From Rhodococcus sp. OK302 (GTDB lineage: Bacteria; Actinomycetota; Actinomycetes; Mycobacteriales; Mycobacteriaceae): a stretch of DNA of 64,000 nucleotides. This document shows positions 36,022-45,067 of the stretch, piece by piece; positions within the stretch are counted from its first letter, which is position 1, and each line of letters opens with the position of its first letter. The stretch spans positions 620,001 to 684,000 of the forward strand of contig NZ_NPJZ01000002.1 of assembly GCF_002245895.1 (NCBI RefSeq), in the 5' to 3' direction. The notes under the pieces are model-generated. The model saw only the letters and a list, made by a program, of their open reading frames with translations. It made no database searches and was not told where the DNA came from. The position numbers and the translations under genes are program-made.

Positions 36022-37700
36022 CGACACTCGCGCAATTTCTAACCGACCTGGTCGAATCGGATCCTCAGGCAGTTGCGACCTTCGATGTGGCCGGAGACCT
36101 CGTCCTGCCGACAACCCGCCGCGAGCTGGCTGACCGAGTTCGCGCACTGCGCACCGAGCTGCAAGCAGTTGGGGTCAATAGTGGCCAATGCATCGCAGTG
36201 CTGCTACCCAATTGGTCCGACACCATCGTCTGGCAGTTCGCGGCCGCTGAACTCGGGGCGCACGTGATCGGTGTGAACACTCGCTACAACACCCGCGAGA
36301 TCGCGCACATCCTCGAATCAGCACGACCCTGCGTGGTTGCCGTAGCTGATCGATTCCACGGTCTCGATCTGTTCGCCACGCTCTCCGACGCACTGAACTC
36401 GGTCGAGCCGGCCACCGTGCCGGCGATCGCAGTCGTCAGCGGCGCTGCCGCATCGGTCGCCCCTGATCCGGGGCCGTTCGATCTCGGTGGCGGTTCCTGG
36501 AACGCCGGTAGCGCCGACACCGGATCCGTTCAGGTCGCGGCCACACCGAACAGGGCAGCTCCCACCGCAGCAGGCCTCGTGGCTGGCCCATTCGCCGACG
36601 ACCCGCTCGCCGTTGCCTTCACAACATCCGGTTCCACCGGCACACCGAAACTCGCAGCACACCGGGAGAGCGCCGTCGTCGGGCACGCCCACGCCGACGC
36701 TGTAGCCCTGCGGATCCAACCCGGCGATGTCGCCCTGTGCGTTCTTCCCGTCTCAGGTGTATTCGGATTCAACACCGCGCTGGCGGGATTGGCCGGCGGC
36801 GCAGCGCTACTGATGGAACCTGTCTTCGACGCGGCCGCGACGCTTTCGCGGATGGAATCGTTGCGCGTGACGCATATCGTCGGCGGTGACGATCTTTGCG
36901 GCCAACTCCACGATCAATGGCAGATCACCGGAGGTGACCTGTCGTCGCTGAAGGTCCTCGGGATCGCCGATTTTCTCGGCCGCTCACACCAGATCGCGCG
37001 GTGGGCACGCGATCAGTTCGGATCCCTCACCACGGGGGTGTTCGGTTCCTCGGAGGTCTTCTCGCTGATGCTGCTGTGGGATCTCGACGATGCAGAGACC
37101 CTGCGATGGACAGGCGGCGGGCGACCCGTCTCCCCGAACATCGTAATCCGCATCGCCGATCCCTTCGACGACTCGGTGCTGCCGGACGGCGAGCAAGGTG
37201 AACTGCAAGTTCGCGGCCCCAACGTAGTCGATGCCTACCTCGGCAATCCCGGAGCAGCGGCCGCCGCATTCACCGCGGACGGATGGTTCCGCAGCGGCGA
37301 TCTGGGCACCGCAACCGGCGACGGAGGGTACGCGTACATCTGCCGGATGGGCGACGTTCTCCGACTGCGTGGATTCCTCGTCGACCCCGCCGAGATCGAA
37401 CAACGACTCGCCGAACACGCCGGGGTACGCCTGGCGAAGGTCGTCGGGATCACTGCAGCCGGTGGATACACACAAGCAATCGCGTTCGTCGTGCCCTCAG
37501 ACACCGCGCCGCTCGATTCCGCAGAACTCAAGTCATGGTGTGCGTCAAGCCTGGCGGCCTTCAAAGTGCCCTCCGCAGTGCACATCATCGAAGACATGCC
37601 TACCACCGTAGGCGGCAACGGGACCAAGGTACGCGCCGTCGAACTGCGCGAATGGGCACAGCAATGGACCGACTACGAGAGGGACTTCCGACATGCCTGA
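36018..37700 (+). CDS. AMP-dependent acyl-CoA ligase
   Basis: 560 residues, ANL superfamily: FTTSGSTGTPKLAAH (P-loop), GVFGSSEVF (the A5-type block), RSGDLGT and LRGFLVDPAEIEQ. It activates a carboxylate through an acyl-AMP to the CoA thioester. The catalytic Lys expected near the C-terminus is probably in GNGTKVRAVELRE. It supplies the CoA substrate for the operon. Overlaps the thiolase start by 8 bases. Confidence 0.9.
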   Translation: MTTLAQFLTDLVESDPQAVATFDVAGDLVLPTTRRELADRVRALRTELQAVGVNSGQCIAVLLPNWSDTIVWQFAAAELGAHVIGVNTRYNTREIAHILESARPCVVAVADRFHGLDLFATLSDALNSVEPATVPAIAVVSGAAASVAPDPGPFDLGGGSWNAGSADTGSVQVAATPNRAAPTAAGLVAGPFADDPLAVAFTTSGSTGTPKLAAHRESAVVGHAHADAVALRIQPGDVALCVLPVSGVFGFNTALAGLAGGAALLMEPVFDAAATLSRMESLRVTHIVGGDDLCGQLHDQWQITGGDLSSLKVLGIADFLGRSHQIARWARDQFGSLTTGVFGSSEVFSLMLLWDLDDAETLRWTGGGRPVSPNIVIRIADPFDDSVLPDGEQGELQVRGPNVVDAYLGNPGAAAAAFTADGWFRSGDLGTATGDGGYAYICRMGDVLRLRGFLVDPAEIEQRLAEHAGVRLAKVVGITAAGGYTQAIAFVVPSDTAPLDSAELKSWCASSLAAFKVPSAVHIIEDMPTTVGGNGTKVRAVELREWAQQWTDYERDFRHA

Positions 37701-38930
37701 CACCACACCTGCACAGGCGCACGACGTTGTCGTCTGCGAACCGCTTCGTACTCCCGTCGGGCGGTACGGAGGTCAGTTCAAGGACGTCTCCGCAACCGAC
37801 CTCGGCGCCCGTGTGGTCTCTGAGTTGCTCACCCGCACGGGGGTGGACCCCGCCGCTGTCGACGACGTTATTTTCGGCCAGTGCTATCCGAACGGGGAGG
37901 CTCCGGCCATCGGCCGTGTCGTCGCTCTGGACGCCGGACTTCCCGTCACCGTCCCTGGCCAGCAACTTGATCGACGCTGTGGCTCGGGCCTGCAAGCAGT
38001 CCTCGACGCCGCCATGCGCATCCAGACCGGCGTCGCCGAGATCGTGATCGCCGGCGGAGCCGAGTCGATGAGTCAAGCCGAGTACTACACGACCGCCATG
38101 CGCTGGGGCGCGAAAGGCTCACCCGCGACACTGCACGACCGGCTGGGACGCGGCCGCGTCACAGCAGGCGGCCGCAACTACCCCGTACCCGGAGGGATGC
38201 TCGAAACCGCCGAGAACCTGCGCCGCAAGTACAGCATCGGCCGCGACGAACAGGACGCGCTTGCCGTCGAATCTCATCGCCGCGCGGTGGCAGCCATCGA
38301 CTCCGGCGTCTTCGCCGAGGAAATCGTCCCCATCGAGGTACCGGTCCGCAAAGCGAGCCACTGATCGTCGATCGCGACGAACATCCGCGAGCCGACACGA
38401 CAATGCAGTCCTTGGCCAGATTGCGACCCGTCATGTCCGGTTCGGATCCCGCAGCCACTGTCACCGCCGGAAACGCGAGCGGGCAGAACGACGGCGCCGC
38501 AGCATGTCTGGTGACGTCCCGCGCCACCGCAGAGAGTCTGGGACTGCGTCCGTACGCCCGACTGGTTACCTGGGCAGTGGCCGGCGTCGAGCCGTCGGAG
38601 ATGGGTATCGGCCCGGTGCCGTCCACCGCCAGGGCTCTCCAACGCGCCGGCCTCACCTTGGCTGACATCGATCTGATCGAGCTCAACGAAGCATTCGCCG
38701 CTCAGGCACTCGCCGTCACCCGCGAATGGAATTTCACCGCAACAGATTTCGAACGAACCAATGTCAACGGATCCGGGATATCGCTCGGCCATCCCGTCGG
38801 CGCTACCGGGGTCCGCATACTAACCACGCTGCTGCGCGAGATGGACAGGCGAGGCTCCCGATACGGCCTCGAAACCATGTGCATCGGAGGAGGTCAGGGC
38901 CTGACCGCAATCTTCGAGCGCACATCATGA
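37693..38930 (+). CDS. Acetyl-CoA acetyltransferase (thiolase), one frameshift
   Basis: With one G restored at about 38352 (AAAGCGAG) the product is 412 residues and a standard thiolase: QLDRRCGSGLQAV with nucleophile Cys96, GGAESMSQAEYY, NGSGISLGHPVGATGVRI with the catalytic His, and CIGGGQG with the second Cys. As written, translation ends at 38364 and the second half has no start of its own. Length and motifs are otherwise perfect, so a sequencing error or very recent mutation is likely. It cleaves a beta-ketoacyl-CoA. Confidence 0.85.
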
Positions 38931-40135
38931 CCGCGCGTCCACTCGAGGGTGTTCGGGTGATCGACATGTGTACCTTCGTCGCCGGACCGACGGCAGGCCG
39001 TATGCTCGCCGAACTGGGAGCCGAGGTCATCCGCATCGACCCACTTCGCGGCGCCATCGATGCCGACCGCTGGCCCATCACGGACACCGGGGCGAGCCTG
39101 TACTGGGCCGGCCTCAACCAGGCGAAGAAATCGATTGCCGTCGACCTGCGCAGTGATACCGGCCGAGCGTTGGTCACTGACCTCATTGCCGAGGCCGGCG
39201 TGCTCCTCGAAAACGTCGCCCATGCACCATGGTTGGACAACAACAGCTTGACCAGTCGACGCAGCGATCTGATTCATCTGCACATCCAGGGCAACGCCGA
39301 CGGCACCCCCGCGGTGGACTACACGGTCAATGCGGCGCTGGGACTTCCGCTCATGACCGGTCCGGTCGATTCCATCGCTCCGGTCAACCATGTATTGCCG
39401 GCGTGGGACATGATCACCGGCGTGCACGCCGCGCTCGGTATCGTCACTGCGCTGCGGCACCGCGAGCGCACAGGTGCCGGTTCCTACCTGGAACTGGCAC
39501 TGGCCGACGTCGCATTGTCCGGGATCGCCGGCATGGGGTGGATCGCCGAAGCCGAGCAATCCACGGCGCGGCGCCCACGTCAGGGCAACGCTCTGTACGG
39601 TAGCTACGGCTCGGACTTTCCCACCGCTGACGGACGCTCGGTGATGGTCGTCGGTCTCACCGCCGGTCAGTGGAATGCCCTGGTCGAAGTGACCGGGACT
39701 GCTGACATCTTCGTTGCCCTCGAGAAGCAACGGTCTCTAGACCTGACGCTGTCGGCGGACAGATTCACTGCCCGACAGGCGATTACGGCGATCCTGCGGC
39801 CTTGGTTCGAAGCGCGAACGCTCGAGCAGATCGTGAACGACCTCGCGAATACCCGCGTGCTGTGGAGTCCCTATCGTGATCTCGGCGAAGTCGCCACCAA
39901 GCTCCGCGAGACCGACCAACACACGGCGGTGCAGGAGATCGAACATCCCGGCGCGGGTGCGATGCTCACCTCCCGTACCGCATTGCGATGGCAAGGACGG
40001 TACACCGACGCCGCCCCGTCACCACGACACGGTCAACACACCGCAGACGTCCTCGGATCCGTCCTCGGTCTCGATGCCGAACGAATCGAGGCGCTCGTGC
40101 GCAGCGCCGTCGTGGTCACCGACGAGGCGCCGTGA
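38927..40135 (+). CDS. Class III (CaiB/BaiF) CoA transferase
   Basis: 402 residues: EGVRVIDMCTFVAGPTAGRMLAELGAEVIRID at the N-terminus is the family signature, and the Asp of AWDMITGVHAALG fits the catalytic carboxylate that forms the aspartyl-CoA intermediate. It moves CoA between carboxylic acids. It is followed directly by a CitE-like lyase and a MaoC-like hydratase, which with a CoA transferase make up itaconate- or mesaconate-type pathways. Overlaps the thiolase by 4 bases. Confidence 0.9.
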   Translation: MTARPLEGVRVIDMCTFVAGPTAGRMLAELGAEVIRIDPLRGAIDADRWPITDTGASLYWAGLNQAKKSIAVDLRSDTGRALVTDLIAEAGVLLENVAHAPWLDNNSLTSRRSDLIHLHIQGNADGTPAVDYTVNAALGLPLMTGPVDSIAPVNHVLPAWDMITGVHAALGIVTALRHRERTGAGSYLELALADVALSGIAGMGWIAEAEQSTARRPRQGNALYGSYGSDFPTADGRSVMVVGLTAGQWNALVEVTGTADIFVALEKQRSLDLTLSADRFTARQAITAILRPWFEARTLEQIVNDLANTRVLWSPYRDLGEVATKLRETDQHTAVQEIEHPGAGAMLTSRTALRWQGRYTDAAPSPRHGQHTADVLGSVLGLDAERIEALVRSAVVVTDEAP

Positions 40136-40989
40136 GAACCCGGCCGCAGATACGTCGGCGCACGGTGTTGGTCGCACCTGCATCGGACGAACGTAAAGCA
40201 ACCAAGGCACTCGCCTCGACAGCGGACGAAGTGGTGCTCGACCTCGAAGACGCCGTGGCGCCGGCCGCCAAACACGACGCCCGCGTGACGATGCACCGAA
40301 TGCTGTCCACGTTGTCCGCCGACCGAACAGTGTCGGTCCGAATCAACGGTCTCGAGACAAACTGGGCCCACGACGATCTTGATGCTTGTGCATCGCTCGG
40401 CAGCAAGCTACGCAGCATTATCGTTCCCAAAGCTGAGACCGCAAAACAACTCGACGAGGTCAGCGCGTCTCTGGCCGCGACGGATATCGGCGTACAAGCC
40501 TTGATCGAGACACCGGCCGGAATCGAGAACGTAACTCGAATCGCACGATCGAACTCGCGGCTAGAGTCGTTGATTCTCGGATACGCCGATCTCGGTGCCG
40601 CCCTCGGCCGCAGCGAGCGCGCCGGACCTGCGATGTGGTTGTCGCACCAGGACATCGTCCTGACTGCGGCTCGGGCTGCCGGGATCCATGCCATCGACGG
40701 CCCCTATCTCGGCATCTCCGACGACCCGCCATTTCGGCAGTGGGCTCAGTGGTCCAGTGACCTCGGTTTCGATGGAAAATGGGTCATCCACCCGAACCAG
40801 ATCGATTCTGCGGAAACGATATTTACACCATCAGCTGATGCCGTCGCACACGCACACAGTGTATTGCGGGCTATGGCAGAGGCTGAGGCCAGAGGCGCCG
40901 GAGCGGCACAGCTCGACGGACGAATGCTCGACGAAGCCATCGCCGTATCGGCCCGCAGATTGCTGACACGAATCGGAGGAACATCATGA
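40132..40989 (+). CDS. CitE-like CoA lyase (HpcH/HpaI aldolase family)
   Basis: 285 residues with a GTG start that overlaps the previous stop. VLVAPASDERKATKALAS, EVVLDLEDAVAPAAK, RING, IIVPKAE, ALIETPAGIEN and ILGYADLGAALG carry the Arg, Glu and Asp that bind magnesium and substrate in citryl/malyl-CoA lyases. WVIHPNQI is the typical C-terminal block. It would cleave a malyl-CoA or citramalyl-CoA type compound into acetyl- or pyruvate/glyoxylate products. Confidence 0.88.
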   Translation: MRTRPQIRRRTVLVAPASDERKATKALASTADEVVLDLEDAVAPAAKHDARVTMHRMLSTLSADRTVSVRINGLETNWAHDDLDACASLGSKLRSIIVPKAETAKQLDEVSASLAATDIGVQALIETPAGIENVTRIARSNSRLESLILGYADLGAALGRSERAGPAMWLSHQDIVLTAARAAGIHAIDGPYLGISDDPPFRQWAQWSSDLGFDGKWVIHPNQIDSAETIFTPSADAVAHAHSVLRAMAEAEARGAGAAQLDGRMLDEAIAVSARRLLTRIGGTS

Positions 40990-41606
40990 CCGTCTCGCTC
41001 ACCGGGGGACCGTACTTCGATCAGCTCACCGTCGGAACCGTCTACGACTCCGCCCCCTCCGTGACACTCACTGACGGCCTCGCCGCAGTCCACCATTCCA
41101 TCCTCGGCAATCGGCTGCGGCTACCACTCGATACCCACCTCTCGAAATCCGTGACCGGAGAGCAGACTGCGCTCGCACATCCCGGGCTGGTCTGCGATGT
41201 CGCGATCGGGCAGTCCACTCTGGCAACGCACCATGTGATCGCCAACCTATTCTACCGAGGGCTCCGATTGCACAGGTTCCCGCACATCGGTGAAACACTG
41301 CACACGAGAACCGAAGTCGTTGCTCTCCGCGAAAACTCGCACAAGGCGGGCCGCGCTCCCAGTGGATTGGCAGCACTGCGCGTCACATCCACTGACCGGC
41401 ACGGTGAGGTTATTCTCGACTTCTACCGCTGCGCGATGCTTCCCCTGAGCGACAACCCGGACCCGGGACGTGTCCGGCACAGCGACGACATGTCGTCCAT
41501 CGGCCCGAGCGACGACCGGCCCTGGGGTATTCCGCAAGAGTGGGATCTGGATGTATACCGGAAGGAAACAGGGTCCCGGACCTTCGTGGCACCCACGCCC
41601 GGATGA
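40986..41606 (+). CDS. MaoC-type hydratase, N-terminal part
   Basis: 206 residues as written. It resembles the first hotdog unit of the long mesaconyl-CoA/itaconyl-CoA hydratase type: YFDQLTVGTVYDSAPSVTLTDGLAAVHHSI, LVCDVAIGQSTLATHHVIANLFYRGL. Translation stops at ATGA (41603-41606), where the second unit begins in the -1 frame. Either one base is missing at CCCGGATG and a single 331-residue enzyme was intended, or the enzyme is a genuine two-subunit version coupled by stop-start overlap. Confidence 0.75.
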   Translation: MTVSLTGGPYFDQLTVGTVYDSAPSVTLTDGLAAVHHSILGNRLRLPLDTHLSKSVTGEQTALAHPGLVCDVAIGQSTLATHHVIANLFYRGLRLHRFPHIGETLHTRTEVVALRENSHKAGRAPSGLAALRVTSTDRHGEVILDFYRCAMLPLSDNPDPGRVRHSDDMSSIGPSDDRPWGIPQEWDLDVYRKETGSRTFVAPTPG

Positions 41607-41980
41607 TCTATCGAAGCAGCGGCGACGTAGTCTCCAACGCGCCTGAGCTTGCCCGACTGAGCATGAATATCGCTGCAGTACATCATGATCAACGAGAACA
41701 AGGGGCCCGTCTCGTCTACGGTGGCCACACCATCGGCCTCGCACTCGGACAAGCGAACCGGGCTTTTCCGGACATGATTGGCATTCTGGGATGGGTATCG
41801 TGCGATCACACCGGGCCCGTTCGAGAAGGCGACACACTGACAAGTGATGTAACAGTGGAGTGGGTCGACGAGAAGGCCAATGGCAGTGTGGTGCACCTGC
41901 GGTCGGTCGTGCGCGCACAGCGAGACGATGGCAACGATCTTGACGTGCTGGACTGGCGTTTCGTGGCAGTGATGCCATGA
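41603..41980 (+). CDS. MaoC-type hydratase, C-terminal catalytic part
   Basis: 125 residues from the ATG in the overlapping ATGA. RSSGDVVSNAPELARLSMNI, AAVHHD, RLVYGGHTIGLALGQANRA and LGWVSCDHTGPVREGDTL match the catalytic second hotdog of mesaconyl-CoA-type hydratases (Asp and His in the GDVV and VHHD blocks). It hydrates the double bond of an unsaturated dicarboxylyl-CoA, giving a substrate for the CitE-like lyase. Confidence 0.78.
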   Translation: MIYRSSGDVVSNAPELARLSMNIAAVHHDQREQGARLVYGGHTIGLALGQANRAFPDMIGILGWVSCDHTGPVREGDTLTSDVTVEWVDEKANGSVVHLRSVVRAQRDDGNDLDVLDWRFVAVMP

Positions 41981-42183
41981 ACTGTTACTGCCGACTGCGA
42001 ACCCGAGCGTTGCGCGCGGGGGTCTGACCAAGTAGGCGCACGGTCTTCTGTAGTGGTCGATGACGCGAGGAGGACCAGGTGCCGTCACCTCCTTCGTGGC
42101 CCGTCGCGTTGGGTGGCATCGACGCATAGAGGGTGTAGGCAATCTCCGACACTGAAGGGTTCAAATTCATCGACGGCCAGCTC

Positions 42184-42717
42184 ATGACTGATGTCCTCTT
42201 GAGCGAGTTGATCGGCAACCCTCGTAACCCTCGTCGGCGGATCGGTGACTTGTCCGATCTGTCGACCAACGTCGAACGGCAACTCCAACCAGGCGTAGCC
42301 CTCACCAAAAACGTGGCTGAAAATCTCTCGACCGATGAAAAGCTCGTCGGTGCAGCAGGTTACATCGGCGTCAACGCTAACCGCCGTCTCGCAGCGTCGA
42401 AAGAGTTCGGCTGCACAGGTATGGATGTCGTTGTCCGTGACAGAATCGCGACAAGCTCGGAATCCATTCTCGAAGCCGCGATCATCGAGAACACCTCGCC
42501 GACAGCGGATAATGTCGTCGTCGACCGCGATGGCAGGACGACCCAGATGACCATCGGCTGTCCGGAGCGGATGAACGCGCTCGATGTCGATATCTTGCAG
42601 GCACTGAGCAGGGCGATCGTAGAGGCGGACGCTGACCCGAACACCCGAATGGTAGTCCAGGCAGGGACTGCGAGAGCGTTCTGCACGGGGTCTGATCTGA
42701 CTCGACGAGCCCCTTGA
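42184..42717 (+). pseudogene. Chimera: ParB N-terminal fragment joined to truncated enoyl-CoA hydratase
   Basis: Residues 1-105 match the ParB/Spo0J N-terminal domain: VLLSELIGNPRNPRRRIGDL, GYIGVNANRRLAASKEFG, CTGMDVVVRDRIA, ILEAAIIEN. From about residue 108 the frame is the start of an enoyl-CoA hydratase: IGCPERMNALDVDILQALSR, MVVQAGTARAFCTGSDL, ending RRAP well short of full length. The junction near 42505 keeps the reading frame. Plasmid partition sequence joined to a catabolic gene points to a recombination scar. An active product is unlikely. Confidence 0.7.
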
Positions 42718-43004
42718 GCTGAGCATGGATGCAGGGAATGCAGTGATTCGAAAAATCGCTTCGGCGTATCCCTCGTCTGCGCTGCGGACCGGACGTACGA
42801 CGCCGCCAGTCGCCATCGGTGGCACAGGTTATGGGTTTCGGCATGATGATTCCCCATGCCGGGGGTGGTCGACCGATTAGGGCGGTGCCTCGTCTATACA
42901 TCATGATAATCTCAAGCGAAGTCACAAGTGATCAATGCCATGGTGATGGTGACCTGTGAAGCTCAGGAATTTATCGGTGTGAATTATCTGGTGAGGATGG
43001 CGTG
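42718..43004. promoter_or_regulatory. Leader of the GntR gene
   Basis: No gene. It carries CATCATGATAAT at 42899-42910, sharing TCATGATAAT with the motif in the promoters at 51901 and 56445. GAGG at about 42993 serves the GntR start. Confidence 0.5.
42899..42910 (+). promoter_or_regulatory. Partial copy of the shared TCATGATAAT motif
   Basis: Ten bases identical to the spacer motif of the two downstream promoters, 95 bases before the GntR start; a possible autoregulatory site. Confidence 0.45.
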
Positions 43005-43811
43005 ATGGTCGAACGCAGGGAGGGCGCGCTCAAGTCCGCGCAGGGGAGTGACCGCGCAATTCCGATTGGACCGGGCGGATCCTCTCTGCTGAGACCGCTT
43101 AAAGCGGCTGAGGTAGTCGCACGGAACATTGTCGGCGATATCCGAGCCCAGAACCTTGGCCCGGGGGACGGGTTGCCGTCGGAAGCAGCCATGCTCGTTC
43201 AATACGGCGTGAGTCGCGAGTCCCTCCGGGAAGGACTGCGCCTGCTCGAAGTTCAGGGAATGATTGCGATTCGGCGCGGTCCCGGCGGTGGTCCTGTGGT
43301 CGGTTCTGTGGGGGCTGCGCATCTCGGACGTGTCTCGGCATTGTTCTTCCATATGTCAGGTGCCACCTATCAGGAACTTTTCAAGGCGTGGGTATGGGCG
43401 GAGGGGGAACTCGCGGAGCGCGCAGCACGCCATCCTGATGCAGTTCTGCGCGCTGCGACGATGGAGCCCTTTATAGACGGCCACCAGCACGAATCCGGAG
43501 ATGCTCTTGAGGGCTATCTCGAAGAGCATGCAGGGTTTCACAGGGCGGTTGCATCGTTGGTCTGTAACCGGGTCCTCGAACTGAGCCTGGAATCCTACGG
43601 CCAAATCGTAGCGCATCACGTCGCCATGGTGGATGATCCGCGTACCCTCCGGGACGTACTCGTCGATGATCACCACGGCATCGCCAGGGCGGTTGTGGCC
43701 GGGCATCCCAAACGGTCTCGCGATCTGATGGAGGAGCACTTGCGAGGTGTGGTCGACTACTGCCGAGAACGACTGGGCGGATCGCTTGACACTGCGGTCG
43801 AGTGGCTCTGA
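43005..43811 (+). CDS. GntR family regulator, FCD (FadR/VanR) subfamily
   Basis: 268 residues. Winged helix: ARNIVGDIRAQNLGPGDGLP and EAAMLVQYGVSRESLREGLRLLEVQGMI (about residues 40-90). The C-terminal FCD domain has the helical EEHAGFHRAVA, HHVAMVDDP and DDHHGIARAV blocks whose His and Asp bind metal or acid ligands. It lies at the head of the P450/CoA locus and is its most likely regulator, binding the CATGATAAT motif. Confidence 0.85.
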   Translation: MVERREGALKSAQGSDRAIPIGPGGSSLLRPLKAAEVVARNIVGDIRAQNLGPGDGLPSEAAMLVQYGVSRESLREGLRLLEVQGMIAIRRGPGGGPVVGSVGAAHLGRVSALFFHMSGATYQELFKAWVWAEGELAERAARHPDAVLRAATMEPFIDGHQHESGDALEGYLEEHAGFHRAVASLVCNRVLELSLESYGQIVAHHVAMVDDPRTLRDVLVDDHHGIARAVVAGHPKRSRDLMEEHLRGVVDYCRERLGGSLDTAVEWL

Positions 43812-43930
43812 CGCCTCACGTGACTTGGTGCAGGGCACCAGTGTTGCCCGCCGAGTAACCTGTACGAAAACGAAACACCGGGGTCCGGCCGAGGACGGTC
43901 ACGCGGAAGATCCTCGTGGCCGGTCAGCGC

Positions 43931-44350
43931 TCAGGCGGCCTCTACCTGCCAGCGGGCCGGGTCGAAGGTGTCTCGCACAAACGCGCAGGCGATGCGGTTG
44001 GCGCGGTGCGCCAGCGAGCACCCGCCGACCCTGTTCGGCTTGCCGCGGGCCTTGGGTTCCGCGGCGTACTGCTTCGATGCCGGTTCATTGTGTCGCAGAC
44101 CGAAACCGAGTTCGATCAGCGCACGGCGCAGTGGTAGGACCCTTCCGCGGCTGATGTGTCCGTGTGTCGGACCCACCTATCGGACCGGATTGCCCAGTGC
44201 CCCTGCATAATTGCCGACAGTCGCCGGTTATCGGCCGGGTACCGACATCAACGCCCAAGAATGGACTCGACGGGATCAGTTCCGCAATCCGGGCAGTCGC
44301 CTCGACGATCTGGATTTCTAGGTCGGGCAACAAGTTTCGATCCCTGGCGA
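43931..44350 (-). pseudogene. IS110-like transposase remnants
   Basis: On the minus strand, one piece reads RIAELIPSSPF and RPITGD (44200-44340) and a later piece reads EPKARGKPNRVGGCSLAHRA followed by NRIACAFVRD (43950-44060). The order and motifs fit the C-terminal half of IS110 transposases (GVGPIT, YAGL and RARGKP blocks). Frames are broken. Confidence 0.5.
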
Positions 44351-44519
44351 TGAGTTCCCCTGGCCACCGCCGGATGTGGGGCTGGTACCGCATTGTGGGT
44401 GGCCGCGACGATGTGCGCTGCCTCGACACTGGCCTTCGCCCCGTCATCGTGTCGACACCAACTTCTGTTGCGGAAAGAAGTAGTTCACGAACTGCGATTG
44501 ATGCGCCTAGATCTTGTTG

Positions 44520-44590
44520 AGTAGCAACAGTTCCGCCGGTGCGTCGTAGTGCAGGTAGTCGTACGAGTAGAACTGTGGTCAGTACGGCGT
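44520..44590 (-). pseudogene. Integrase/transposase fragment
   Basis: A minus-strand stretch encodes FYSYDYLHYDAPAELLLLNK before a stop. This resembles the YLHYDSPAEL block of actinobacterial rve-type transposases. Only about 20 residues remain. Confidence 0.4.
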
Positions 44591-44864
44591 TGACCATCGT
44601 GTGCGCGCCCGCACAGGCCCTCGCCCTCCGTGCGCGCACGGAGGTTGGAGTTCCCGGGACGTGAACGAGTCGAAGGGAATCTGCTGTCTCGCGCGCGACG
44701 TGACGATTGGTGAACTTGACTCCGTGGTCTTCAGTCGACCCCGAGCAGCGGGGACGGCAGGATTTTCGCGATCCCTTCCGCTACAGCTCGCCCATTCCCG
44801 AGCCTTGTTGGACGCGCTGCGGTTTCGGTTTGATTCGGTCGTGATGTTGATGGCCTCGATACCC

Positions 44865-44895
44865 TTGACATTCGAGTTCCTCATGAGCAATAGTG
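44865..44895 (+). promoter_or_regulatory. Possible promoter with TTCCTCATGA motif
   Basis: TTGACA (44865-44870) is followed by TTCCTCATGA at 44877-44886, the same 10 bases found inside the promoters at 51901 and 56445. The -10 hexamer is weak. It lies about 180 bases before the first SDR gene. Confidence 0.4.
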
Positions 44896-45067
44896 GGTAC
44901 ACGATGGCCGGGATGTGACAGGGCTAACAGAACTGACTAGCCGACGCTGGCTCTCGATCGCTGGTTGCGAAGGTCGGGCCCTCTGAGTCATTTCTTCCGC
45001 TTGATTACAGCCATTCATCGAAGTATCGGGCGTAACCGCCTGGACAGCTCTATAGGAGGCAATCAAA

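Larger units (their letters stand above)
43812..45067. other. IS debris and promoter region before the P450 operon
   Basis: About 1.25 kb without an intact gene. Minus-strand IS fragments occupy 43931-44350 and 44520-44590. The last 200 bases hold a TTGACA box and a TTCCTCATGA word (44865-44895) upstream of the operon starting at 45068. Confidence 0.5.
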
